Assembly (NCBI GenBank): GCA_021613335.1
Contig: JAJTWR010000299.1
Coordinates: forward strand, 2,346,001 to 2,410,000
Length of the DNA: 64,000 bases
Origin: Whitmania pigra
Lineage: Eukaryota; Annelida; Clitellata; Hirudinida; Haemopidae
Direction: 5' to 3'
A program made the position numbers and the translations under genes. The notes under the pieces were generated by a model that ran no database searches, was not told where the DNA came from, and saw nothing but the letters and a program-made list of their open reading frames with translations. Positions 52,991 through 64,000 of this stretch are shown here, one piece after another. Positions within the stretch are counted from its first letter, which is position 1, and every line of letters starts with the position of its first letter.

Positions 52991-53493
52991 ATGTTTAGTT
53001 TTCTTAATAATAAATTTAATCCTAAAAGAGGGCCGGCAAGAAAGGCAGCTTCTCTTTCAAATCTGAACATCACCGCAGAGGAACATAAAGCAGAATTTGG
53101 ACCAGATATAAAGGATATAAAAGTAAAACTTGGAGACAATTTGTTAAGCTTTGAAAGCGGCGATTGGATAGTTGGTAAGTCTGGTTTAGACACAGATTGG
53201 TATTTATATTTGTCTTTAAAAATTAACGTTTTCAGAAGAGAATAATGATTCTGCAAAGGAGATTAGGAAACTGAGAAAGGAAATAAAACAGATCAGCGAA
53301 GAGAAAAATCTGCTGAATCTAAAAATTGAGATTCTTCTGGATATGGTTCTGATATTAAAATGTTATCTAGAGAAATAATTAAGATAATCTTTTTAAATTT
53401 AACTTGCAGTTGGCCAAGAAAATGTCTGAAAATCAAATGCAGTCCTACTTAATTGAGGAATTTAAAAAGATGACCAAAAAAAGAACAACTTAA
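52991..53493 (+). CDS. CBY1: Chibby (CBY1)
   Basis: Small coiled-coil protein that antagonises beta-catenin and works at the distal appendages of ciliary basal bodies. Exons 52991-53174, 53236-53345, 53410-53493 (TAA) give exactly 126 codons, 125 residues against 126 in human. Family landmarks are the N-terminal MFSFLNNKFNPKRGPARKAA followed by SLSNL (14-3-3-type site context), the central LLSFESGDWIV and the heptad region with IRKLRKEIKQISEEKNLLNL, then KIEILLDMLAKKMSE. Tail-to-tail with LYAR, with 330 bp between stops. An AATAAA signal occurs at about 53529. Confidence 0.93.
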
Positions 53494-53823
53494 ATGCCAG
53501 TCTACATTATTTATTTTGATTTGCCTTAATAAAGTGCTTCAAAACTGTTTTTTTCTAAGAAATGACAATTTTAATACTCAACAGAGCAAAAGGGCTAATT
53601 ATTTTCTGACTTTATCAAACAGCTTCAGTCACATATTTCATACATGGCATATAGGAAAATAATGGTCACATATTGAACTGCAAGCTCTCAAAGGAGAAAT
53701 TAGAATTTCTGTGCAATAATTCCCATCAGGACTAATTTAAGCACATATCACAAAGAAAATCACTTCCAATAAGAAATTAGCTTTATTAGATGTTTAGTTA
53801 AAATATAACACCATAAAAAAGGC

Positions 53824-55373
53824 TTAATTGCTCATAGAAACAACATTGTCCACAATCTTTACGTGAGAGTTTTTTGATAACTTTTTGTTAAACTTTTCTT
53901 TCATTTCCTCTAAAGTGAGATTTGTGCTGGGTTTAAATTTGGCAATCACCTAAAAATATTTATGAAGATTGTTACTCATAAGTTTAATTTTTAAATGTAA
54001 CTGCTAATAAATTTCCAATTAAATCTTCACTCACCTTTTTTCTCAACTTTTTGACAGTCATTTTTTGTTCAGGTGCCTCATTAAGCACCTCAATAATAAC
54101 TGATTTCCACTTGAGTGTAGTCGTTTTATCAGCTTCATCATCGTTGTCTGGTGTTAAAGATTATCATTTAAACATCTAAAGCCATAAACAAAACTCTAAA
54201 CATGAGTTTTGTAATTTGGAGTAATAGCTTATTGGCACTTATGTTATACCATAATTGCAGCTTTGCTAACATTGGATAATGAATAAAATTAAAAATAGAT
54301 TACATGGCACTAACAAGTGATATTATTGGGAGTCATTGTGGAGTTATTACATAAGCCATTCTTCTTTTTTTTCTCAGGTTGTAAATCATTATCATCATCA
54401 TCAGCCTTCCTCTTGTTTCTTAATTTCTCATTAACCTCATTGTGAATCTGATTCTGTTCAGATGCCTTTGTTTCAGATGGTTCTTGGCATTCTATGGCTT
54501 TGTTACCATTGGCAGCCTTCAATGGAATAAAAGGCTCTTTGGTTAGCTGATTTGCATTACATGTTCGCTGACAAATGGCTTATTCAACCAACATGCTCAT
54601 CATATGGTTAAAATTTCATTGTGAATGCAAGCGTAAAGCAATTTGACTTCAACCTCTAGCTCAACTGATATGGCATCCCATGCTTGGCTCAATAGTTTGC
54701 CATCATGCACCCTCAAACTATTCTTCACAAAATTCTACAAAATCAAAATAGAATTTTACATGTTTTGGGGACACAACATCGTTGGTCATTTTGTATTTTA
54801 TAAACCTCAAACTTGGCCTTCTTCCTAGGAATGTTTGGATAATCTTTTAGCCTCTCTAAAAGTCTGGAAAGAGATGGGTTGCCCTTAACCTTAGAGATTG
54901 CTGTATAGACTTGCTGCAATGAAAACTGTTGGTTTCACCACATTTGAAAAATGCAGCAGTCAGAGTATAATATCTATAATAATGTTAATCCGTTTTAGAT
55001 GAGGTAACTTATAACCAAATCTTTTATTGGACTTCCTTATCAGTGTAAAAGTTAATATACCTGAGTCCACATTTCTTGTTTACGTTCTCCCTTATTAGCA
55101 TTTGGATCTTTTTTGAATAAAGCTCCATGCGTTTTCTCTTCTTCACTTATGCATTTGTTGTGGGAAGCATAATCATTACCCCTGTTATAAATACATTTAA
55201 ATAACTGCCAAGTTCATTGCCTTTTTCATCTTTAGTTTGAAAACCCACCAAAATTCCTTTCCACAGTCCACACATGAAAGAAATTCACAGTTTCTACATT
55301 TGGTTGTGTAATGTTTCTCAACTTGGTTCTTCTTCATGGACTCTCCACAAGCACCACAACTGAAGAATACCAT
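53824..55373 (-). CDS. LYAR: LYAR, nucleolar zinc-finger growth regulator
   Basis: Nucleolar protein involved in pre-rRNA processing. ATG at 55373: MVFFSCGACGESMKKNQVEK, then CRNCEFLSCVDCGKEFWG, the C2HC zinc fingers that define the family. Following exons: about 55065-55181 (NDYASHNKCISEEEKTHGAL), about 54812-54913 (NPSLSRLLERLKDYPNIPRK), about 54655-54736 (NFVKNSLRVHDGKLLSQAW), 54310-54530 (acidic/basic low-complexity including RNKRKADDDDNDLQPEKKKK), and about 54035-54148 and 53824-53948, giving the C-terminal MTVKKLRKK and EKFNKKLSKN motifs. The Lys-rich middle is shorter than in mammals. Exon borders in the middle are approximate. Confidence 0.9.
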
Positions 55374-57500
55374 TTCTATCTACAAACGCATGGTATTGGT
55401 TTGGTATCAGTTAATACCGCCTAGTTATAGTTATTATGTAAATTAATGATAGAATTTGTGAACTAAAAAAAAAATTTTTAAATTTACTTCGGCTATTGCA
55501 TAAATAAGTAAAAAGCTCACTAACAAATTCGACTCTAAAAAAATATCAGTATTGTTTGTGAGCGTCGATAATCCAGAAAACGTGTTTGGCTAAATGTAAA
55601 CATTTGTTTTATCAAGAAACCAAGACTTTATAAATTTATTTTATCAATTATTCAAAATAAAATTTCTTAGTAAAAAAGTTTTACATTAAAACGTATTAAT
55701 AAATAGAATACTCTTAAAAATACATATAAGTCTCTAAGATGATGATGATGGTAATGATGTTGATAACGATAAAAAAAAAAGTCATTAAATAACAAGATGA
55801 TTTGCAGATTGAACCGCCTTCATACCCATTTAAATTAATATTATCTCTTCCGCTCTCCACCACATTCCAACGGTATTACGCTTTCTGATCTTTTGATTTA
55901 CACTTTTTATGTATTTTGTTGCATTATCTGCATCTGATTTGATAGAAGAATTTAAAATAATTACTTAACTTACGCAGCTAATGGGCTTGCGAAGTTCAAC
56001 AACCGAGCCTTTTTGTGCATTTTCTCTTCGCTTTTGAGTTTACTAGATTTTGTGAGGTTTTTAGGCGTCCAAATCCCATTTATTTTTTGCATATTTACTA
56101 AATTAGCGATAATAATAACAATGATTTATTCCTAATGTAATACCTAAATTATTATTATAAATATAAAGGAAAAAGCTACCCGCACATAACCTCCCAGAGA
56201 CCGTTGGCATTGAAGATGCAAAAAGACGAACTATGGTGTTAATTATAATTTGTATATTACTTTTGTAATCAAACGTAAAGCAGTAAGTCGTTAATCAGAT
56301 ATCATGCAAACATGCTCACAAATAGAAATTACAAATTTATTCAACCAAAAAATAGTCATGGAGTCTCAGGTAGGTAATTTGTTTTAACATGGTGCAAGCT
56401 TTTTAAGAGAAAGTTGATTTTAATAAACACAAGGAACATGTGAGATGTGCGCATTTTACACAAAAACCTGAAAAGAAATTTATTAAAATAGCAATCGTAC
56501 CATGTCTGGGAAGTCGAACAAACCAGCATTATCATTCAAACTTCAGAAAACACAAACCTAAGATTAAAAGGACAGCAATATGCAATGAAAATGTCTGATC
56601 CACAGATTTTCTATGGAATGGTATGCAAACAACTATTTTGAACACAACATTGTGGGTGTATTATCTATTATGAACTATTTCCAGATGACAAAACAAGCAC
56701 ATTTTGCAGTAGCAAACTGCATAAGCCCAATATAATATTAATTTATAATGATTGACAATGAAAAGTCAAACCTTCAGGCACATAAAGTCATTATCACTGA
56801 AAACCAATTATAAAGAAAATTGTAGAATAAGACTGAAACTTTCACCTAGATCTCAGAATTAGTTTAATGAACAATCCACAGATGTCTAATTACTAGTGAC
56901 AAGATGATCCTTTAGGACTTGATATGAGAGACAACCAGATTAAAATCACCAAGTGTTTCATTTAAAATAAAATTATTGAGGGATGATTCGTCAAAGAAAC
57001 AACAATAAACTAACAACAAGGTATAAAAACATTACAATAGTTATGCTGGCTGTGTTGGTTATGTCACCAAACAATGAAACAACCTGAAAAATAAGAAGCT
57101 GCAATAAGCAATCAGCACACATTAGCAGACTTGTGATCAATTAAATCTTTCAAAATCTCAAAGTTTATATTCAGAATTTCAATTTAAAGCATGTAATAAA
57201 TACTACACAATTCACAATTTCATAATAAAGTGATTAACTTCCTAAGAATAAAAAACAATTTTCATCAAATTTATTAGCACCCAGCAACCAATTATAGCCT
57301 AACTTGTTAGTGGGTCAAATAGAGACAAGGAAGGAGCTTTGCTGTTATATACATATGTACATCTGCTCCTTTGGAGATATTAGCCATAAAGAGAATAAAT
57401 ATTGCATTGCATTATATAATCTCTCTGCAAGCTTGATGAGGATGATGACTATAATATATTATCTACATTTTCACCAGTCCATCCTTAGAACCCAATAATC
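55374..57500. other. LYAR upstream region and TPST 3' flank
   Basis: AT-rich. A GAT-type microsatellite runs from 55737 to about 55760. No coding signal with family resemblance. The plus frame 57304-57498 runs against the TPST 3' end and is unsupported. Confidence 0.3.
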
Positions 57501-60389
57501 CTAGACCAATGAGTTGAACGGATTTTTAGCAGACGTGTTGTTCTTGTCAATCTTTGAATGGACTTCAGCGGCCTTGTTGATCCAATACTGAGAGTTTTTC
57601 AAAACCTGATTGGTTTGGTTCCTACAATTGTTATCGTATTAACAATTAAGAATTCCATATTAAGAATAACCATTAAATATAGCTAAATATAATTCACAAC
57701 ATAGCATTTGGTGATATATTACAAAAATAAATTTACTGAATATAACTTTACTATTTAAGAAGAAAGTTAGTGAAGAAGGTCTAGAAAACCTAAATCAAAT
57801 TCCAATAAAGGGATTCTTTCCAATTATAAAATAATCTAATAAATCAAAATCATGGGCATAACAATCAATTCAGTAAGCATATTATCTTCCACTCTGTTTG
57901 CCGAATGGCAACTGACAATCATGAAATATTCATATCAACTCCATCAAACAACTGACAAAAAAAACTCCAAGCCTTAGAAGAATTTAGACTTGAAACCTAC
58001 CACACGCTTGCATCTGGAATTCCATAATTTGGAGGGTACCCATCAGGATCATAGCCAAGTTTCTCAAGCATTGGTGCAAGTCTCCTGATATTCTTTTTAA
58101 CATTATCAGGCACATGATCAACCCACTTTGTTAAAGCCTCCAAATTCACAGGCTTTACCACCTGATCGGTTGATCGTTCAGATCTGAAAAATTTAAATCA
58201 TTAAAGCCAAACAAAACAACATGTGGCAAACATTGCCTTTTTATTAATCCCAATCATATGAAAGAAAATAACACTTGCAGCACTTGTTGAATCATCATCA
58301 ACACCATAAAACTTTCTAATAAAATATGACATGCGTGGCTATAGATTTTGTTCAGTTGACGTTTAGTGAATTGATCACTTAATTCCTCCTGCTATGTTAG
58401 CTTACCTGCTCAACAATTACCTTTTGCTCTCATGCCTCGGTTAGTCATGCAATGCATTTGCCTGCCTAATCACTTAAATTACAATGCATTTAATTGCACA
58501 TCACAACTACATTCCACCAAACATTAACAAGTGTTTGCTTCTGCAATTTTTAATATTTAATTGCAATCCATCTCAACTAATCTTACATACAAGGTTCAGA
58601 TTTAAAATTAGAGATTGTCCTAATCTCCAATTATTTCTAAAATTGATTATTTTAACTGACTCAAAATTATTGCCACCAAATCTTGTAATGTAATAGAAGA
58701 GAAATAAAATTACATTTTGTAACATACATTAATGCTATCATTAGATAGAGACTTCAGCAGTGAAGATAACAAAATCTTTACTTAGATAAGGAAATTCCAC
58801 CAGGCTTATTGATATAATCTTGATGGTGCATTACTCTCTCATCCCATGGAATTTCAAGAAATTTGAGGACATCGGTCATGACTTGAGCCGGATGAAGAAC
58901 CAACTGCTCGTAGAAAACCATCATGCATTTTGTGGGACCCACTTTTTGACATTGAGTATACATGGATGAAATTATTGAATTCCATTTCTGAAGAGAAGCC
59001 TCAAAGTTGTCCAAATCAAAGCCTAAAATTTAAAGCAAAAATTTATATATTTATTGAAATATAATAATTTTTTGATGACATACTCTTACATGACTTTAGA
59101 ATATTGAGGACTAAGGGTATATGATGATGGTAATTACTTATCAAGCATTGTAAAAACATGAACAAAAATGAACAAAGCTTCCCATCTTATTGTAATAGAG
59201 GGCCACACTAACATTTTATGGGGTATTCAGGGCCATATTCTAAAACCAATATTTGCAAATATACTTAAGATAAAGAGCTAACATTGATTTTATTCAAAAA
59301 ATACTCTTTATATAATCATTGATTAATTTCATTATAAATGTATATTGCACAAAAAACAAAGTTTATTTTGTTTATGAAATTAATTTAAAACTGTTAGTCT
59401 TTGCAAACGGTGCCTTCACATTGGATACATAAGGCATAACTCAAAAAATTGGCTAAATACAAATAAGAAGAAAAATTGTTCGAAAATAAAGGAAACAGTG
59501 CAACAGAACAAGGATTCTAAGCGAAGGGTGTGAATCACAAGAAATATATAGCCTATAGAAATGTATGTGAGCTCATAAAAATGACTTTTGAACTCCTTAG
59601 GTATTGACATAATTTCAGCAAATACTTCCTAAGCAGCAGATACAATGAAAATATCAAATGCTTCTGGGGGAAGTTTAAAGGTTCTCTGGGCCTGGTCCTA
59701 TCACGAATTAAAAGAAAATAACAAAATCCAGTATGTAACCTGTGATGGTAACCTTTCTTGACATAACAGAATGGACCACAGCACGCCCATCACGCACCAT
59801 CAGTAGAAATCGAGCATTTGGAAACATGTCTGCAAGTTCAACCATGTATTTCAAGGTGAAGGGATCCTTATTACATAGACGTGGAGCAGGCTCTCCATGC
59901 TTGACGATAATCTCGATTATGAAGGCGGCCATTGCAGAATTTATCACTTCGTTTGTTACGCCGCCTTCCAACAACCTGTCTGCCTCTTTTTTTGAGCGAA
60001 TCCACTGATTTTTCAGCGAGAGTATCCTAGGTATTATCTGCAATATTGATAAATAATGAAACTACTAAGTTTAAATAAATAACAAACTCTATCAAACAAA
60101 CCCTCGTCTCTTCACCACATCTTATTTCTGAATGTGCATCGAGTAGAGCTCTCATCAGCGTGGTCCCACTCCTTGGCATTCCCCCAACAAATATCAGAGG
60201 TGTTAAGTGATCGTAGGTAAATGTCGCAGTCTCGTTGTTTGAAAATTTATATTCATAACTGTTTTTCGAAACTATGCCATGCGCAAGGTGACCTGAATCC
60301 AGTCCGTTACAATAGAGTCTCACGAGCATCACTAAAATTGCTACCAAAATGCAACAAAGTACAATTTTCTTTAAATTCTTCTTGGCCAT
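57501..60389 (-). CDS. Tyrosylprotein sulfotransferase (TPST1/2 type)
   Basis: Golgi type II membrane enzyme that moves sulfate from PAPS to tyrosines of secreted and membrane proteins. Exons 60102-60389, 59740-60037, 58782-59022, 58004-58183, 57501-57621 (TAG) sum to 375 residues, the usual 370-377. A short cytosolic Lys-rich tail and signal-anchor ([19 protein letters not shown]) start at ATG 60389. PAPS 5'-phosphosulfate loop [20 protein letters not shown] with EIRCGEETR follows, then the 3'-phosphate region [43 protein letters not shown] and the C-terminal [19 protein letters not shown]. The catalytic Glu of RCGEETR is present. The single gene is equally close by eye to TPST1 and TPST2, so no paralogue number is assigned. 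Confidence 0.93.
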
Positions 60390-61944
60390 TGTTCTATTGC
60401 CAAATCTGTAAAATGTGCAATTAAAACAAATTCTTCAATGATGTTTTGCAGTAAAATGCAAGTTAAAGAAACAAGCTTAGCTGTATATGCTAATGCAAGC
60501 ATCATCACCATCCCACATGCACAAACAAAATCAATTGATCCATATTTCAATAATAAGCCTTTACATTACTTTGACAATATTTTAACCATTTAATATAACC
60601 ATTGATGTCAAACAATCTTAAATGCCAAAACCTATTTTTAAAAAAGCTAAGCACTCTTAATCACATAACATTTAAATAATAAATTGAGAAGTAGATTCAT
60701 CTCAACCCCCAACAACAACATTCGCTTATATCCAATAGCATGAACTCCTCATAAATCATTAACTTGCCACTGAACAGCTTCACCTTTACACAAGCTACAT
60801 CATTAAAAGCGCACCTGCAACTCAAGGCTAAGTTAATAATCCTCTTCATCCTAATTCAACATTTAAGCTTTGCAATTTAAACGTTGGATTTCTAATGAAG
60901 TCAAACCTATCAAACGAAAGAAACAGTTTTCATATCAGCTAGATACAAAATCTTAGTAAGTCCAACTATTTTGAGTGATAACGGCTACTGATGTCTATTA
61001 ACACCTATCCGCTTTCCAATATTTCTGTTGGCCATCGCATGTATTCACTGGCTTGATAACTTCAACTAAGACAAATAAATTACACAGACCTCATAAAAAC
61101 TTTACAACAAAAACGGAGAAGAAAACTAACGGCAACTTCAAATTTGTCTTTTGGTAATGACATAAAACGGCGATCAGGAGAAGCAAAGCAACACATGCTA
61201 TTCGTAAAACAGCATATTTACAAGAAACACAACAGAGGACGCGACAGCTAAACCCGCATTACGTTATGTCGTGCTTTAGTGTGCTTTAGAGTTTTTTTAA
61301 GTTAAAATTTTAAGGGTATGCTATAACTAATTTCGAACTTACTAAACAAACCAGCTATTTAGTTTGTAGCGATAACGTCGCTTAACATTTCATTCTTTGT
61401 TCATAGGATTCGAAGCGTAAATAAAGTTGGAATAATAGTAGTGGTTAATAATAACCATCGGTGAAATTAAAAGAACCAAGACAAATCTGTAAAAACGGTC
61501 CGAAAGAAGCTAAACAGAACACAGTCATCTGTTGCCATATAATTGATCTCCGCCTGAAGCAGTTTTATCGCACGATAAATTGTGCACATTTAATAATGTG
61601 AGGATAAGTTCGGTGATATCAAGAAGGAAATGAAAACTCCAATATTAAAAGCAATACCGTCTATTCCAAGGTGAACCAAAATCAAGTTCACGACCAAACT
61701 TGAAAAGATATTCTAGTCGCTATGCTCACAAGTCATAACGGGAAGTTATGAATGGATAATTACTGAGTATGTAATTAAGTAATGATGGTATCAATTACCA
61801 TAGACATCACACCAAGTTTTACTACACGTGCATGTCAATTGTATTTTGACTTATTTTTTAGTTTTGTTTAATTATTGAAAGTCCGTATTCAATTGTGCAG
61901 TCAAAATGCTATGACCTCTTTTAACCCTCATTCGTTACTTGCAG

Positions 61945-62034
61945 AATGCAACCCTGGTTTATTTATTTTTATTTATTTATTTGATTATAGTCCGTTACAT
62001 AACTGAGATGATTTGGACTTTAATGCAACTCTGG
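61945..62034 (-). mobile_element. 64-bp LINE 3' end with target-site duplication
   Basis: The insert at 61958-62021 reads, on the minus strand, AAGTCCAAATCATCTCAGTT, then ATGTAACGGACTATAATC and an AAATA repeat tail, matching the 3' end of the RNase H LINE at 35.7 kb. It is bracketed by AATGCAACCCTGG (61945-61957) and AATGCAACTCTGG (62022-62034), a 13-bp duplication with one mismatch. This is an extreme 5' truncation. Confidence 0.78.
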
Positions 62035-62992
62035 CGATTTATTTTGCTCTTATATTAAAAATAAGGGGTTGCTCGTAATAGTTCCTGTTAGCGCACAATA
62101 AATATAGACAAAGTATTAATTAAATATTTTTTTGAATCGGGAAAACTGTCCTTTGTGCCATTAATTTGCCTTCGGTACGTCCCTGGATGAGGTTTAACTC
62201 GGTAGCGTTCCGTCATCGCGGTTCGTTCAAAATATGTAAATATACATCATTAAAATATTTAAATGTGAAATTGCTAATGAAGCAATTGACTGATTTTGCC
62301 AATTGAACTGTCTAATAGACAATGTCCACACCTTATGTATATGTTCCACCTTAGAAAGATATTTGGTCAATCAGATTAATGGCATTTAGAATGTACGTCA
62401 TCACACACCACCGCTAAAACATAAACTTGGAGATTTCTAAAAAGGTGCATGTGAATCGAGCCTAGAGACTTTCTTAAGTGAAAACTAGCTGGAGCAGTGT
62501 TGGTGGCTGGCTTTATTTACCTTTTTGAAGATTTTATTAACTCCAAACTACTGGCCACAAAACATAAGTACAAATTAGAGCTCAGTAAGGAAAGAACTGC
62601 TCTAGGAAATACTCCAGTTAGCCAAACAACTATCGCAAGCGTTACTCACCTTTCGATAAAGATATTAATTAGTAATATTCTGGCTAAAGCGACGCTGACG
62701 AGCCAACTCAGCTGTGGGGCAATCCAATTATGACTTTCACGCGGAGGGGGAAGGGGATCTGAACAATGCGGATGCTTTTGGTTGGGGTAGTAGAATGTGG
62801 ACATCCTCAAAAAGCAATAAACGTAGTAAAATTACCGTAAAATAGTTACTTTTTAACTGTTCGAGCCACAAATTGCGAGCGAGAATTTATAAATTATAAA
62901 CCTGGATGTCGTGAAGGGGCCTCATTCTCAACTTGAGTCGTTTTCGGTAACTCGCGACACTCAAGTCGAAGCGGCATTTCTCGATCTAAGTT

Positions 62993-63075
62993 GGGGACAT
63001 AATTTTGGGGGAAAGGGTCCCCGACTCCAGACTAGACGCAATAAAGGTCATCTCACGTCTTACGAGGGTTTACCC
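62993..63075 (+). mobile_element. MITE fragment, copy C
   Basis: GGGGACATAATTTTGGGGGA then AAGGGTCCCC and CAGACTAGACGCAATAAAGG match the left part and interior of copies A (32951) and B (51858, opposite strand). The right terminus was not found, so the limits are approximate. Confidence 0.42.
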
Positions 63076-63562
63076 AATCCCCTAAATTTTGGCTTGCAGT
63101 AAAAAAAGGTTGCCTCCTCAAGTTGTACAAGGATTCTCTTCACCCTTTGGAAAAAGCTGAAACAATGTCCCTGAATCCAGTGCTATATACATTTTCTCAT
63201 TATCAGCATTATTACAATTCTGTGCTGTCAGCAGAAAGGGCATCAAAGGTGTTTAGGGTTGCCTGATGCAATACTTGTGGGCAGGGGGAACTTAGTTTTC
63301 ATGTGGACATCATATAAGGATGGACCCAAACTAGATCTTCAAATAGTGAAAAATGAATGGTGAACAACGAAAACATTTGTACATTGTACAAATCAATGTA
63401 GGTCAATCTTAAGGCGGTGGATCCTTCAGTCACACTGACCATTCTTAATCGTCTTAATGCAGTAACAGCCTCCATGCTAGTCAAACCCAAACACAAAAAC
63501 ATCTAGAACTTCAAAATGCCAGCATAAGCTCCACATTTAAAGATTGCTATTTTCAAATAAAA

Positions 63563-64000
63563 TTAGCTGTTAATAATGTCTTTCGACATCTTTTCAAACT
63601 CCGACAGAGCTTTAAAGTCTGAGTGGTTATCCAACATGTGATCTGCAGCTAATTTGTCCACAGCTTGGTAATAAAATGAAAAATCAACATAAGCTGCGAT
63701 CCGACCATTTTCATCCAACGGCAGTGTGCTGGATTTTGAAGGAGACTTGGAAAATGAATCACATACTGACTTTGCCTCATGTCTTGATGAACAAGGAGAA
63801 ATGTAGTAAGATCTCATCTGAGTATCACTGTAACCACCCTGGTTGACATCAATCGAAAGTGGCTCCAATGAATTACGTGCAAGAAACTGATCATTGCTGG
63901 ACGATATGGCAAACACATTTTTAAAGCAATGTATGATTAGAGTTGAAGTATCGGCTCTTTGAGGCAATCCTATTTTTGAAGGTTGAGGAGAAAATTCGAT
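63563..64000 (-). CDS. C-terminal exon of an unrecognised gene (5' part beyond window)
   Basis: The minus-strand frame stays open from the window edge (64000) to the TAA at 63563, 145 residues, with no clear acceptor before the edge. It begins IEFSPQPSKIGLPQRAD, contains TLIIHCFKNVFAISSSND and a Ser-rich stretch (SPCSSRHEAKSVCDSFSKSP), and ends with a helix-like LSEFEKMSKDIINS. Length and composition suggest real protein, but no family was recognised. The Met at 63967 in a conventional translation is a TTG and not a start. Confidence 0.5.
   Translation of the reverse strand: MEFSPQPSKIGLPQRADTSTLIIHCFKNVFAISSSNDQFLARNSLEPLSIDVNQGGYSDTQMRSYYISPCSSRHEAKSVCDSFSKSPSKSSTLPLDENGRIAAYVDFSFYYQAVDKLAADHMLDNHSDFKALSEFEKMSKDIINS

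Larger units (their letters stand above)
60390..63562. other. TPST upstream region and spacer with small transposon scraps
   Basis: Holds the TPST 5' UTR and promoter, a 64-bp LINE 3' end (61958-62021) and a MITE fragment (about 62993-63075). The plus frame at 62497-62733 and the minus frame at 63299-63502 show no family features. The last few hundred bases are probably the 3' UTR of the gene at 63563. Confidence 0.3.

Noticed and set aside
57304..57498. 64-codon plus-strand frame beside the TPST stop
   Set aside because: Antisense to the TPST 3' flank, no motif.
62497..62733. 78-codon plus-strand frame
   Set aside because: No family features or splice context; flanked by repeat scraps.

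Overview
The window is animal nuclear DNA. It is AT-rich, and every recognised gene is split into many short exons (about 25-350 bp) by introns that are mostly 60-1,000 bp with GT-AG borders. The gene content is metazoan: PTCD3/mS39, NIT2, an RBM4/Lark-type protein, ABCF1, a 4.1 protein, MIC60/IMMT, NEDD1, Chibby, LYAR and a tyrosylprotein sulfotransferase. About ten genes in 64 kb with such short introns fits a compact invertebrate genome. An ascidian tunicate is my best guess, but that is inference from compactness and style. Gene calls were made by reading spliced exons and matching remembered family motifs; no search was run. In the supplied translations an initial M can stand for a TTG-type codon, so starts were re-read from the DNA.

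Left third (1-32,100): PTCD3 (minus, 3' end off the window) is head-to-head with NIT2 (plus). A decayed partial NIT2 copy with intron traces lies just downstream. Then come four minus-strand genes in a row: RBM4-like, ABCF1, a 4.1/EPB41-like gene and MIC60. The gaps hold an ISL2EU-like MITE (12,517-12,826), two tRNA-derived SINEs (about 17.8 and 19.1 kb) and a LINE tail (26.6 kb).

Middle (32,100-52,900): this is mostly mobile-element territory around one clear gene, NEDD1 (plus, 38,282-41,989), and an unrecognised small minus-strand gene at about 34.3-34.9 kb. It contains a 607-bp hAT MITE and a 1,092-bp hAT relic, each with perfect 8-bp target duplications; an RNase H-bearing LINE 3' half; a CR1/L2-like LINE fragment; an internally deleted LINE that keeps an intact ORF1 (a half-LINE) plus a smaller derivative of the same family; and fragments of two further hAT transposases.

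Right (52,900-64,000): Chibby (plus) and LYAR (minus) converge tail to tail. They are followed by a tyrosylprotein sulfotransferase (minus), a 64-bp LINE 3' end with its own target duplication, and the C-terminal exon of an unrecognised minus-strand gene running off the window.

The host genes are housekeeping or cytoskeletal and are not a functional cluster. Two act in mitochondria (PTCD3, MIC60), two in ribosome biogenesis or translation (ABCF1, LYAR) and two at centrosomes or basal bodies (NEDD1, Chibby). I saw no CRISPR, operon or defence-type system. The less ordinary content is in the transposons: a half-LINE family, a SINE that appears to borrow the tail of the resident LINE, and several cleanly delimited nonautonomous DNA transposons.
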